Source: Ancylomarina sp. 16SWW S1-10-2 (GTDB lineage: Bacteria > Bacteroidota > Bacteroidia > Bacteroidales > Marinifilaceae). From it: a stretch of 64,000 nt of DNA. Below, in pieces: positions 18,129-27,482 of the stretch. The first letter of the stretch is position 1, and the number at the start of each line of letters is the position of its first letter. The notes beneath the pieces were generated by a model that made no database searches, had not been told where the DNA came from, and saw nothing but the letters and a program-made list of their open reading frames with translations. The stretch covers positions 145,689 to 209,688 of the forward strand of contig NZ_SADB01000011.1 of assembly GCF_009669305.1 (NCBI RefSeq), given 5' to 3'. The position numbers and the translations under genes are program-made.

Positions 18129-18561
18129 AACTGCAGGCTTATTGGGTTAATAATTTAAGAAAATGAACTATTATGAATTAATAAAATATAAATAGTTTGT
18201 GAATTTTAAGAAATATTTTTTCGATTCAATCCGAATATTAAATCGAATAACTTTAGACTCCAATAATTCGTTATCATAAGTTATCTCTTTAGTTTCTGAC
18301 ACAATATTAGGGTTTTTTTCAAAGTCACCAATACTTATAAAGTTTTATTTAAAAGTAACACTTAGGTGTTAAATTATTTGTGGCTTCAAAAACACTTATA
18401 AATAATATAGTTAATTACACCAATAGTAAAACGCAACAAAACACAAACCAACATATTCAATACATTGCAACTAAGAGAAGGTGAACAACTAGATAATAGC
18501 AGACACAAAAAATGCAACCTTATAAAGCTGCATTTTTTTTATATCTTAAAGTAATTTCAAA
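18129..18561. other. Intergenic region between the sugar MFS gene and trkH
   Basis: This 433-bp A+T-rich gap has no gene. It holds the trkH terminator at its right-hand start and presumably the promoter of the MFS gene near 18130-18300, although I see no clean -33/-7 pair. Confidence 0.5.
18507..18537 (-). terminator. Terminator of the trkA-trkH operon
   Basis: AAAAATGCA (18507-18515) pairs with TGCATTTTT (18529-18537), with a T-run on both strands. It lies 25 bp after the trkH stop. Confidence 0.7.
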
Positions 18562-20010
18562 CTATTCTTTCCAAAAAGATGGTGAAAACAATACCAAAAC
18601 AGTAAAAAGTTCAAGTCGCCCCAGAAGCATTAAAAATGAAAGAAACCATTTTGCAAAGTCTGGTAATGCTGAAAAGTTTTCCATTGGTCCTATCTCACTA
18701 AATCCTGGTCCAATATTTCCCAATGTTGTTGCTACAGCACTTAATGCTGAGAAAACATCACGACTCCAAAAAGACATTACCACAGTTGAAAACATGACGA
18801 TAATGATATAAAAAACAAAAAAGGCAAGAATATTAGTTACCGTTCTTTCACTAACCACACGCTGATTATAACGCGTAGGAATTACAGCATTGGGATGAAT
18901 CAACCTTTTTAATTCATAAAAGCTATTCTTAAATAGGAGTAAAATTCTCACAACTTTCACACCTCCACCAGTTGAACCAGCAGAACCTCCAACAAACATC
19001 AGCACAAAAACGAGCATGCCTAGGAATGGTATCCACAACAAGTAATCTGCGGTAGCATATCCTGTGGTTGTAATAATAGAAACAACTGTAAATAAAGAAT
19101 CACGAAAAGCTTGTTCGTAGCCCATATTTGAAGTCAAGATAATACCAATCGTAATTACAGCAGTAAACAATAAAACGATGTAGGAATAAAATCGAAACTC
19201 TTCATCTTTAAATATTTTACGAAATCGGCCTGAAACTAATCCATAAGAAAGCGTAAAGTTCGTTCCTGCAATAAACATGAAGGCAATAATAACATATTGC
19301 AAATATGCAGAATCAAAATAACCTACACTAGCTTGCTTTGTTGAATAACCACCTGTAGCCATTGTTGTTAAAGAGTGATTTATGGCATCGAAAAATGACA
19401 TACCACCTAGTTTCAGTAAAACACACTCGACAAATGTAAAAAGAGCATACAAGCCCCAAAGATGTCTAGCCGTTTCTCGTATTCTAGGTGTTAATTTATC
19501 GGGAGCAGGTCCTGGAACTTCAGCAATAAAAAGCTCACGACCTCCAATTCCCAGGGTTGGCAGTATAGCTAGGAACATCACAATAATTCCCATTCCACCC
19601 AACCATTGGGTAAGTGAACGCCAAAAAAGGATCCCATGAGGTAATTCTTCAATATTATTCAGAATGGATGATCCTGTAGTTGTAAAGCCCGACATGGTTT
19701 CGAAAAAAGCGTCGGTAACAGATGAAATAGATCCACTAAACAGATAAGGTAAACATCCGAAAATAGAAAAAACAACCCACACGAGACTTACAATAATGTA
19801 GCCTTCACGTTTTCCCATTTCTTTCTTAACTCCTTTTGAAGCCAAATAACTAACTGAACCAACAGTAAAAGTTATTAAACTTGAATAAAGAAAAGACAGA
19901 GAATCTGATTCCTGGTAGATAAGAGAAACTAATAGAGAAATAAAAAGAAAAAAACTTTCTCCGACCAACAGTTTTCCAAGAATATTAAATATTATTTTTT
20001 TCCTAATCAC
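18562..20010 (-). CDS. trkH: Trk potassium uptake channel subunit TrkH
   Basis: The 482-residue membrane pore has four M1-P-M2 repeats. Selectivity-filter segments are visible as 'TTGSSILNN', 'MATGGYSTKQ', 'TTTGYATAD' and 'TLGNIGPGFS'. 'STGGGVKVVRILLL' marks the TrkH D3 intramembrane region. It works with the cytoplasmic TrkA ring, encoded 22 bp upstream, to import K+. It starts with GTG at 20010. Confidence 0.95.
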   Translation of the reverse strand: MIRKKIIFNILGKLLVGESFFLFISLLVSLIYQESDSLSFLYSSLITFTVGSVSYLASKGVKKEMGKREGYIIVSLVWVVFSIFGCLPYLFSGSISSVTDAFFETMSGFTTTGSSILNNIEELPHGILFWRSLTQWLGGMGIIVMFLAILPTLGIGGRELFIAEVPGPAPDKLTPRIRETARHLWGLYALFTFVECVLLKLGGMSFFDAINHSLTTMATGGYSTKQASVGYFDSAYLQYVIIAFMFIAGTNFTLSYGLVSGRFRKIFKDEEFRFYSYIVLLFTAVITIGIILTSNMGYEQAFRDSLFTVVSIITTTGYATADYLLWIPFLGMLVFVLMFVGGSAGSTGGGVKVVRILLLFKNSFYELKRLIHPNAVIPTRYNQRVVSERTVTNILAFFVFYIIIVMFSTVVMSFWSRDVFSALSAVATTLGNIGPGFSEIGPMENFSALPDFAKWFLSFLMLLGRLELFTVLVLFSPSFWKE

Positions 20011-20031
20011 AGCTTAAGCTCAAGTATTAAA

Positions 20032-21372
20032 CTATTTAAAAATCTTTTCTACCTTCTTAATAGCTGAAGGTAGAGTGAAAACAACAACTTTGTCACCTTC
20101 TTGAATTTGAGTATCACCCATCGCAATAAGACCCTCATCACCACGAATAATACCACCAATATTGGCGTCATCAGGAAAGTCAATATCTTTCAACTTATCC
20201 AACGTAATTTTAGAATTAGCTTGTGCTACGAGTTCAACAACCTCAGCATCTAAAACAGTTAACCATTTACAATGCTGAACATCAGCATCCATTGTAAATC
20301 GATAAATATAACTAGCAGCTAAAAGCTTTTTATTAATCATGGCACCAACACCAATACTGTCAGCCAATTCGATATAATCAATATTTTCAACCTCAGCAAT
20401 CGTACGTTTCACACCCATTTTACTTGCTAACAAACAAGCAAGAATATTGGTTTCAGAGTTACCCGTTACGGCAACAAAAGCATCCATTTTTTGAATTCCC
20501 TCTTCACGAAGAAGATCTAAATCACGCCCATCACCATTGATGACTAATGCTCTTTCTAGAGAATCTGCAAGTTTGATGCTCTTATTCTTATCAATCTCGA
20601 TAAGTTTAAGATTTAAAGTATGTTCTAATTCACTAGCCGTTTTATAACCGATACGACTACCACCAAGAATCATAGCCTTTTTAATCTTGTATTTTCGTTT
20701 ACCTGCAAGGTCCATAACTTTTTCAATGCTCTCAGGCTTACTGATAACAAATATCAAATCACCACGCATAAAACGGTTATGCCCACGAGGGATTATGGTT
20801 TCGCCATCACGTTTAATCGCTACAGCTCTATAATCATTATCACCTGTTAATTGTGAAACCTCCGATAAGGTCTTGTCCATAATCACAGATTTACTGCTTA
20901 TTTTAATACCATAAAGCACTAATTTTCCACCTGAAAATTCGTACATCTGACGCGTACCAGAACGAGATAAGTAGTTAATAACTTCTTTAGCCGCCAATCG
21001 TTCAGGATATACAAATTCATCAATACCTAAACTCTTAAGAAATTCTTTGTTTTCTGGAATTAAATATTCTTGATTATTAATACGAGCAATTGTTCTCTTT
21101 GAGCCAAGTTTTTTAGCAAGTAAACTCGAAGTAATATTCGTCTCCTCAGATTCCGTAACAGCAATAAATAAATCGGCATTCTTCGCGTTGGCTTTTTTAA
21201 GATCTTTAATAGAAGAACACGATCCCTCAATAGTCAACAGATCCAAATGAGAATCGATTAATTTCAATTTCTCTTCATCACTATCAATCAAGACAATATC
21301 ATGATCCTGATGACTAAACATTTTTGCCAGGTGCGTTCCTACTGCGCCTGCTCCAGCAATTACAATCTTCAT
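20032..21372 (-). CDS. trkA: Trk potassium uptake regulatory protein TrkA
   Basis: The 446-residue two-repeat RCK protein has an N-terminal NAD-binding site 'MKIVIAGAGAVGTHLAKM', a second Rossmann fold at 'AMILGGSRIGYKTASEL', and a TrkA-C domain after each. It forms the cytoplasmic ligand-gated ring on TrkH. The frame is open 17 codons further up to 21423, but the Rossmann strand starts right at the ATG at 21372, as in relatives. trkA is the first gene of the trkA-trkH operon. Confidence 0.95.
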   Translation of the reverse strand: MKIVIAGAGAVGTHLAKMFSHQDHDIVLIDSDEEKLKLIDSHLDLLTIEGSCSSIKDLKKANAKNADLFIAVTESEETNITSSLLAKKLGSKRTIARINNQEYLIPENKEFLKSLGIDEFVYPERLAAKEVINYLSRSGTRQMYEFSGGKLVLYGIKISSKSVIMDKTLSEVSQLTGDNDYRAVAIKRDGETIIPRGHNRFMRGDLIFVISKPESIEKVMDLAGKRKYKIKKAMILGGSRIGYKTASELEHTLNLKLIEIDKNKSIKLADSLERALVINGDGRDLDLLREEGIQKMDAFVAVTGNSETNILACLLASKMGVKRTIAEVENIDYIELADSIGVGAMINKKLLAASYIYRFTMDADVQHCKWLTVLDAEVVELVAQANSKITLDKLKDIDFPDDANIGGIIRGDEGLIAMGDTQIQEGDKVVVFTLPSAIKKVEKIFK

Positions 21373-21602
21373 AGCGGTATTTAAATTGAACTTTTTTGAT
21401 AGAAATATAACTTCTTCTATCAATCAAATACGAAACGGCAAAATAAAACAATATCATTTAAATATACATCATATATGCAAAAAATTATATCTTTCTATAC
21501 GCTTTAGATTTTTAGGATTATCATTTTGCTAAGAGAAAGCCCTATTCCACTACAGGTTTGGAACTTTCAAAACATTATTTATATCATAATTTCACCAAAA
21601 AA

Positions 21603-23648
21603 TTATAATGGTAGATGAAAAGCTCCTTTTATACGTGTATCCCAAATATTAGTAGCCAAAAGAGATGTGTCTGCTCTATAGTTTCTAGAATAATTACTAG
21701 CATCTTTAACAACGACACAACCTTTAAATTCTGTCAATATTTGTCCCCGTACATTGGCATTATTCCTCAAGACCAAGTAATCTACGTCTAAATTCTGAAT
21801 ATCATCTTTCAAGGTTGAGTTGCCTAATATGGCTATTCTCTTATCATTTATCTCTCGAATCTCATTTGCTTTTAATATATCATAAATATAATGCTTCACT
21901 CCTTTTGCCATAGCATAAGGATAAACCAAACGAATTTTCTGTTTCTCGTTCAATATGGTGTCACTCAGTACAAGCATATTTTGTCTATCTCTAATGCAAA
22001 TTACAGTTTGTTTATTCGCATTCAATACAATTAGCTCACTCTCTCGAGATTGATAGAAAACTGAAATATTAACGAGTTGAAAAACAGTTAAAATCAACAG
22101 ACTTACAAAAAGAGCCATCTTTCTTTTCCACCAAAAACTTAGAGTTAAACTAATAATCAAACTATAAAGTAAGATAACTTGAAATGATGAAAATGTGATT
22201 CTTTCGATTAAAGCTCCAGGCAAAGCTTGAATCTGATAAATCATCGAATGAATAAATTCAACAAAATGCTGCAAGCAATATGCAAGCCACTTAGATATAA
22301 AATCGATTTCAGAAAAAATTAGTAATAAAGCAGATCCATAAATTAATAGGCCTGCCACCGGAATGATAACAAAGTTAGATAGGAAAAAGTAAGAAGGAAA
22401 CTGATGAAAGTAATAAACAGACAAAGGAAAAGTTCCCACTTGAGCAGCCAATGAAACAGTAAACAATTTCCAAGCCCATCGCAAAATAAAAGAATTTACC
22501 TCTAACAATTTTTCAAACTTGGGTTGAAAGAAAACGATGCTAATAACTGCCAAATATGAAAATTGAAAGCCCACATCGAACAATACAAATGGATCGTACA
22601 AAAGTAGCGCACAAGCTGAAATCATCAAAGAATTATAAATCGTTCCCTTCCTATTTATCATGAGTCCTATAGCGAGAATAGAAAACATACTTGCTGCTCG
22701 CATTACCGATGGCGACAAACCCGTAAGCAAGGCATACGACCACAAACAAAGAATGAGTATAATAGCTCGAATATAGCGACCGAGTTTAGAACGAGAAAGA
22801 AAGCTAAGAAGGAATTGCATCACTCCAAATATAATTCCAACATGTAGCCCCGAAACAGCTAAAACATGTGTAGCTCCTGCTGCTGTCCAAACCGATTTCA
22901 CATCTTCCGAAACCTCATCGCGAGCACCAAGAGTAAGAGCCGATAAGATTTCGTAAGATTCATTTCTCAATCCTGCCTCTTTGTAAATATCTAATAGCTT
23001 TTGTCGCCAAGCAACAGCTTCTTGCTTTATAGAATAGGTTTGATTTTTCTCAACCAATTCCCAATCTGCCCCTCTTACATAGGTCGAATATAATATATAC
23101 CGATGTTGTAAATATTTTGCGTAATCGAATTCGTTGGGATTACCATTATTCCGAACCCTTTCTAAGTTTGACGAAACTAAAATCTCATCGCCTATACACA
23201 ATGATTTTGAAAGTGAATCCTTAGCCAAATACAGTAAAACTTGAGCATTATCCTTTTCCCAAATCTTATTTTTGAAAACCTTCTCTACATCCAAAACACA
23301 GGCTATTGATTTATTTTTTTCGTCGGGACTGCGTTTTATAAGCCCTTTAAAAGCAGTTATTGAATCGAAGGAAGACAAAAACATGCTCTCATTTGAAGAA
23401 TTAACACGCATTGCCCCTGTACTTAGACATAGAACAAATATAAAAATGCCAAATATAAAAGTATAAACATACGATTTTCTAAGAGCTGGAATTAATTGAT
23501 AAACAAGAAGAGCAACAAATGAAAACGTAATTGATATGTAAAGCATCCAATTATCAAGAGAATAGAATTCAGCCAAAACTATTCCCATTATAAAAGGGAA
23601 TAACAATCGAATAAAAGGCGCCGTGTGTAAAAATTCTCTGAAATACAT
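21603..23648 (-). CDS. ComEC/Rec2-type DNA-uptake channel
   Basis: The 681-residue inner-membrane protein has an N-terminal OB-like DUF4131 region, the Competence domain with 'GATHVLAVSGLHVGI' (about 255-270) and 8-10 transmembrane helices. A C-terminal soluble part of about 150 residues follows where a beta-lactamase-like nuclease would be, but I see no HxHxDH metal motif in it. It is expected to carry single-stranded DNA across the inner membrane. The ATG at 23648 is preferred; the upstream alternative is a TTG at 23699 that abuts the def terminator. Confidence 0.85.
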   Translation of the reverse strand: MYFREFLHTAPFIRLLFPFIMGIVLAEFYSLDNWMLYISITFSFVALLVYQLIPALRKSYVYTFIFGIFIFVLCLSTGAMRVNSSNESMFLSSFDSITAFKGLIKRSPDEKNKSIACVLDVEKVFKNKIWEKDNAQVLLYLAKDSLSKSLCIGDEILVSSNLERVRNNGNPNEFDYAKYLQHRYILYSTYVRGADWELVEKNQTYSIKQEAVAWRQKLLDIYKEAGLRNESYEILSALTLGARDEVSEDVKSVWTAAGATHVLAVSGLHVGIIFGVMQFLLSFLSRSKLGRYIRAIILILCLWSYALLTGLSPSVMRAASMFSILAIGLMINRKGTIYNSLMISACALLLYDPFVLFDVGFQFSYLAVISIVFFQPKFEKLLEVNSFILRWAWKLFTVSLAAQVGTFPLSVYYFHQFPSYFFLSNFVIIPVAGLLIYGSALLLIFSEIDFISKWLAYCLQHFVEFIHSMIYQIQALPGALIERITFSSFQVILLYSLIISLTLSFWWKRKMALFVSLLILTVFQLVNISVFYQSRESELIVLNANKQTVICIRDRQNMLVLSDTILNEKQKIRLVYPYAMAKGVKHYIYDILKANEIREINDKRIAILGNSTLKDDIQNLDVDYLVLRNNANVRGQILTEFKGCVVVKDASNYSRNYRADTSLLATNIWDTRIKGAFHLPL

Positions 23649-23702
23649 CCATATCTTTTTAGCAAACAATAAGTTAATACAGAAATATGGTTTAATCAAA
23701 AA

Positions 23703-23736
23703 AAAATCCTCAAACTCAGAAGAGTAAGAGGATTTT
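23703..23736 (-). terminator. Terminator of the ruvX-def operon
   Basis: A two-part stem (23703-23711 with 23728-23736, with an inner ACTC/GAGT helix) is followed by a T-run on the minus strand. It lies 43 bp after def and ends just before the TTG alternative start of comEC. Confidence 0.75.
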
Positions 23737-23778
23737 GAAATTATGATATAGGTATTCGCTTCGTGTATAAGCTATACT

Positions 23779-24333
23779 TTATTTTGCTAGAGTAAATCGG
23801 TATTTAACATCAAATTTACCTTTAGAAATAGCTGTTAACTTCGATTTTAAAAGACGCTTACGAAGTGGCGAACAATGATCGGTAAACAAGATACCTTCTA
23901 AATGATCGTACTCATGTTGAATAACTCGAGCTGCAAAGCCAGAATATTCTTCATCATGAAACTCCCAATTCTCATCGTAGTATTCAATACGAATTGTTTC
24001 TGGTCGCATAACATCTTCGTTAAGTTTAGGAATACTTAAACACCCTTCAGACATGCTCCACTCTTCACCATTACGATCTGTAATGTGTGCATTGATAAAC
24101 ATTTTTTTGAAGTCTTTCAACTCTGGCTCTTCCTCCTCAAAACTTGAGCAATCGAGCACAAACATACGAATTGAACGCCCTACCTGTGGAGCTGCTAAAC
24201 CAACACCATCAGAAAAATACATGCTTTGCCACATGTCAGCCATAAACTTCTCCAAATCTGGATAATCCTTATCTATATCCTTTGCTACTTTTCGTAAAAC
24301 TGGATGTCCGTAAATTGTAATAGGTAAAATCAT
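23779..24333 (-). CDS. def: Peptide deformylase
   Basis: This 184-residue metalloenzyme removes the formyl group from nascent N-termini. All three motifs are present: 'GVGLAAPQVG' (about 43-52), 'EGCLSIP' with the metal Cys, and 'QHEYDHLEG' with the two metal His and the catalytic Glu. It is the second gene after ruvX, with a gap of 44 bp. Confidence 0.96.
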   Translation of the reverse strand: MILPITIYGHPVLRKVAKDIDKDYPDLEKFMADMWQSMYFSDGVGLAAPQVGRSIRMFVLDCSSFEEEEPELKDFKKMFINAHITDRNGEEWSMSEGCLSIPKLNEDVMRPETIRIEYYDENWEFHDEEYSGFAARVIQHEYDHLEGILFTDHCSPLRKRLLKSKLTAISKGKFDVKYRFTLAK

Positions 24334-24377
24334 TATTTTGTGCTTAAGTCAACTGAACAGTGCCTGTTGATCATTTA

Positions 24378-24800
24378 TTAAAACATATTTCTTTGAGCTT
24401 CCATATACGATTGTAGTATAATGGTTGCGCTAATTTTATCGATAACCTCCTTATTGCGTCTTTGCTTCTTGGTCATACCACCATCAATCATCGTTTGAAA
24501 AGCAATTACAGATGTAAAACGCTCATCAACCATTTCGATAGGCGTATCTGGAAATCGCTTCTTCAATTGTCCAAGAAAAGGCTTCAGATATTTCATCGAT
24601 TCGCTATCCTCATTATTCAACTGCTTTGGATGTCCAACCACAATACACTCAACCTCTTCGGTCTCCATATATTTCTGAATGTAATCCAAAACATCTTTAG
24701 CATGAACCGTATCCAAACCATTTGCAATAATCTGCATTGGATCACTAACTGCTAATCCTACTCGTTTTCTACCGTAATCTATAGCTAAAAGTCGTGCCAA
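24378..24800 (-). CDS. ruvX: Putative pre-16S rRNA nuclease / Holliday junction resolvase YqgF (RuvX)
   Basis: The 140-residue RNase H-fold protein shows '[18 protein letters not shown]' with the first catalytic Asp, '[13 protein letters not shown]' and '[14 protein letters not shown]', and ends in the '[14 protein letters not shown]' helix with the last Asp. YqgF matures the 5' end of 16S rRNA in E. coli; the resolvase role is less certain. It starts with TTG at 24800; no in-frame ATG precedes the conserved strand. It is co-transcribed with def. Confidence 0.92.
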   Translation of the reverse strand: MARLLAIDYGRKRVGLAVSDPMQIIANGLDTVHAKDVLDYIQKYMETEEVECIVVGHPKQLNNEDSESMKYLKPFLGQLKKRFPDTPIEMVDERFTSVIAFQTMIDGGMTKKQRRNKEVIDKISATIILQSYMEAQRNMF

Positions 24801-25195
24801 AGTTCGTATCGTTTTTTTATTTGATGTACAAAGATAGAAAAACTTAATGGAAGCATAAACTATAAAGCTTTTAGTAATAACAATTTTAAACCATATTCTT
24901 TAGAATTACAGCCAATAAAAGACAAATAGATCTTTTATTTCAAATTTTAAAAATTCATAAAAACTTAAGTTCTTCTCGATTTTATTTTGAAACACTAGTC
25001 TTAAAGTCATAATAAAATCAGGCCAAGCCAAATTTCTGAAGAGCATATTCCTATCGGGATAATCTCCATTTTTTATATAATATGACACAAGTTTAAACCA
25101 TCATTATTATTTTTAACAGATCAATAACAAACATCACTATTCATTATCATCGAATTAGCGTACTTTTAAGACTTCAACATCTTTATATATATGTC
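24801..25195. other. Intergenic region between ruvX and the TlpA-like gene
   Basis: The 395 bp separates divergent genes and is A+T-rich. A 60-codon minus-strand frame (24906-25088, GTG start) is present but looks non-coding. Promoters for both sides should lie here; I see TACTTTTA at about 25161-25168 as a weak -7 box for the plus-strand gene. Confidence 0.45.
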
Positions 25196-25684
25196 ATGAA
25201 ATTGAAATTGATATTCATCTTGTTTGCTATCCTTTTTATTACGAGCAAATCTTCATCTGCACAAGAAGTTAAAACATTTAACTTTAATGAACTTGAGCCT
25301 ATCTTTCATTATCAAAATGATACCACTTACGTGATTAATTTTTGGGCTATGTGGTGCAAACCATGTGTAGAAGAACTCCCCCATTTCGAAGCTATTCGTA
25401 AAAACTATGCCGATAAAAAAGTGAAAGTAATTTTGGTTAGTCTCGATTTTGGTAAAAATGTACAAGAACGTTTAGCCAAATTTAAAATCAAGAGAAATGT
25501 AAATTCGCATATCGTAATACTTGACGATCCGGATGCAGATACTTGGATAAGTAAAGTATCCGAAAAATGGGATGGTGCACTTCCTGCTACTGTTATCTAT
25601 AATAAAAACAATAGAGACGTTTTTACTCGACAAGTTTCATACGAAGAGCTGGTAGAATCGATTGATAATATTCATGAAGACTAA
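25196..25684 (+). CDS. Exported TlpA/ResA-like thioredoxin-fold protein
   Basis: The 162-residue protein has a signal peptide (1-22, ending SSAQ) and one thioredoxin domain with the active site 'WAMWCKPCVEELPHF'. The cis-Pro loop lies in 'ALPATVIYN'. It is a periplasmic thiol-disulfide oxidoreductase of the TlpA type. A second exported redoxin gene lies 390 bp downstream beyond a tandem repeat array. Confidence 0.87.
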   Translation: MKLKLIFILFAILFITSKSSSAQEVKTFNFNELEPIFHYQNDTTYVINFWAMWCKPCVEELPHFEAIRKNYADKKVKVILVSLDFGKNVQERLAKFKIKRNVNSHIVILDDPDADTWISKVSEKWDGALPATVIYNKNNRDVFTRQVSYEELVESIDNIHED

Positions 25685-25686
25685 AA

Positions 25687-26034
25687 CATATTTAGACACT
25701 GATTAAATATGATTCTAAATCATCAAAAAAATTAAGCCATGCTCATAAATCATATGAGATTATGAAGATCGGCGTCAAAAAATAAAACTCACTTAGATGC
25801 TGATTATATATGATTCTAAATAATCAAAAAAATTAAGCCATGCTCATAAATCATATAAGATCATGAAGACCTGCGTCAGAAAATAAAAAACACTTAGACG
25901 CAGATTAAATATGATTCTAAATGATCAAAAAATAAATTTCAAATCATGCACATAAATCATAAGAATCTGCGTCAAAAAATAAAAAGCACTTAGACGCTGA
26001 TCAAATATGATTCTAAATGATCAAAAAATATTTC
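25687..26034. repeat. Tandem array of about 100-bp units, 3.5 copies
   Basis: Copies begin at about 25687, 25790, 25891 and 25988, so the periods are 103, 101 and 97 bp; the last copy is cut short. Each unit starts with CACTTAGACGCTGATT or a variant and contains ATGATTCTAAAT-ATCAAAAAA and a CATAAATCAT segment. It ends with a complementary arm: in unit 3 GACGCAGATT (25897-25906) is the exact reverse complement of AATCTGCGTC (25964-25973). Each unit can therefore fold into a long imperfect hairpin. No reading frame crosses the array. Confidence 0.85.
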
Positions 26035-26075
26035 ACTAGTAATAAACACGTTTAAACAAATTAAAATTTACAATC

Positions 26076-26672
26076 ATGAAGAAAATAATCATTTTAGGCC
26101 TGTTTATATTGGCCACAATAGGAGTCAATGCACAATCATATCAAATTGGTGACAAAGTCGCAGATTTTAAACTTAAAAATGTAGATGGAAAGTACGTTTC
26201 TCTTTCCGATTATAAGGATACCAAAGGTATTATTGTGATATTCACATGTAACCATTGTCCTTTTTCGGTGGCTTACGAGGATAGAATTATAAAGCTCGAT
26301 AAAAAATACAAGACTAAAGGCTTTCCTGTTATTGCCATTAACCCCAATGATCCTGAATTATACGCAAGCGATTCTTTCGAAAATATGATTAAAAGAGCAG
26401 ATGAGAAAGGCTTCACTTTCCCATACTTGATAGACGAAAAACAAGACGTATATAAAAGATTTGGTGCAACTAAAACGCCTCATGTATTTATTCTAAGTAC
26501 AAAAAAAGGTGTAAATAAACTAGAATACATTGGAGCAATTGACAACAATTACAAAAACGCAGAGCAAGCAGACAAGCATTATGTTGATGATGCCGTTAAT
26601 GCCCTACTTCAAAACAAAAAAATTGCTGTAACTACAACAAAAGCAATTGGCTGCAGTATTAAATCGAAGTAA
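26076..26672 (+). CDS. Exported redoxin (AhpC/TSA-like thioredoxin family)
   Basis: The 198-residue protein has a signal peptide (1-19, VNAQ end) and a redoxin domain. Its active site is 'FTCNHCPFSVAYEDRI', a CxxC embedded in the peroxiredoxin-like 'NHCPF' motif, and 'GATKTPHVFIL' carries the cis-Pro. Proteins of this type are periplasmic thiol oxidoreductases or peroxiredoxin relatives; the partner is unknown. A hairpin terminator follows. Confidence 0.85.
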   Translation: MKKIIILGLFILATIGVNAQSYQIGDKVADFKLKNVDGKYVSLSDYKDTKGIIVIFTCNHCPFSVAYEDRIIKLDKKYKTKGFPVIAINPNDPELYASDSFENMIKRADEKGFTFPYLIDEKQDVYKRFGATKTPHVFILSTKKGVNKLEYIGAIDNNYKNAEQADKHYVDDAVNALLQNKKIAVTTTKAIGCSIKSK

Positions 26673-26706
26673 GAATAAATATAAAGCATTCATTTTTTCG
26701 AATGAG

Positions 26707-26734
26707 AAAACCCAAGCTTGAGCGCTTGGGTTTT
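26707..26734. terminator. Bidirectional terminator
   Basis: AAAACCCAAGC (26707-26717) pairs with GCTTGGGTTTT (26724-26734) across a 6-nt loop, with T-runs on either strand. It serves both the redoxin gene and the convergent gene at 26757. Confidence 0.9.
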
Positions 26735-26756
26735 GTGTTTCATGAAAATTTAGTTA

Positions 26757-27482
26757 TTATTGTTTAGCCTCATCAACAATTCCTTCAGTTTTATTGTAAT
26801 ACTCATCTAATTCGCCAATCATTTTTAAAATTTCTTTTTTCTCCGAAACAATATTTGGAAGGAAATCTACATTTTTTCTTATCCCTTTAAATGTAGATCT
26901 AGATTTTTTGTAGCTTTTTATAAAAACATCTTTCGACTTAATAGCAATCTCTAAGGCAAACTTCAACTTGTTATATGATATTGACACTCCATCCTCCATA
27001 CTTGCATGTGTATATTCTTTTATACATATAGACCACCAAGTTATTCGCTCTGCTATATCGTCAGGTTTACCACCAACAGAATTTGCAAACAATCGTGCAT
27101 TTTCAGCTCTCATAAAAGCTAAATCTTTATCCAATGCAACAAGTGTTTCGGCTTTTATCTTCGGTTTTTCTTCTTCAATAATTCCTTCAAATTCTCTTCT
27201 AAACAATTTTTTTGCAACATCAATATTGAACCATGCAAAACCAACAACAAGTAGAGTTACTATAACACCAATCATTACAAGAATATTATCAAAGTTATTG
27301 TCTTGGGCAGTAATAAGCTTATCGTAAACTGTAATCAAATCAGGCTGAATTGTATCATAAACATGAGTTACAATGGTATCGTAAACATGTACATGCGTAA
27401 CCGTAGTATCAATTATTTGTACTTGGGTATGTAAACTATCAATTTGGGTTGTGATAATGTGGGGATTGGCTGTTTGAAGCAT
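26757..27482 (-). CDS. Unknown membrane-anchored protein with Thr-His-Val-Tyr-Asp repeats
   Basis: I do not recognise this 241-residue protein. Residues 1-60 carry short repeats of the form T-H-V-(H-V)-Y-D-T-I. One transmembrane helix (about 70-89) follows, then a helical, charged, probably coiled-coil region (about 90-241) ending in a Lys/Glu-rich segment. There is no signal peptide before the repeats. If the positive-inside rule holds (many Lys/Arg just after the helix) the repeats face outward. The His/Asp repeats could bind a metal, but that is inference. Confidence 0.55.
   Translation of the reverse strand: MLQTANPHIITTQIDSLHTQVQIIDTTVTHVHVYDTIVTHVYDTIQPDLITVYDKLITAQDNNFDNILVMIGVIVTLLVVGFAWFNIDVAKKLFRREFEGIIEEEKPKIKAETLVALDKDLAFMRAENARLFANSVGGKPDDIAERITWWSICIKEYTHASMEDGVSISYNKLKFALEIAIKSKDVFIKSYKKSRSTFKGIRKNVDFLPNIVSEKKEILKMIGELDEYYNKTEGIVDEAKQ

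Noticed and set aside
24906-25088. A 60-codon minus-strand frame starting with GTG in the gap before the TlpA-like gene
   Set aside because: There is no recognisable domain or signal and no ribosome-binding context, and its Phe/Leu/Lys-heavy composition is what translated A+T-rich spacer gives.
25687-26034. CRISPR array
   Set aside because: The periodic units are about 100 bp with no constant short repeat and unique spacers; the whole unit is repeated, and no cas genes are near.
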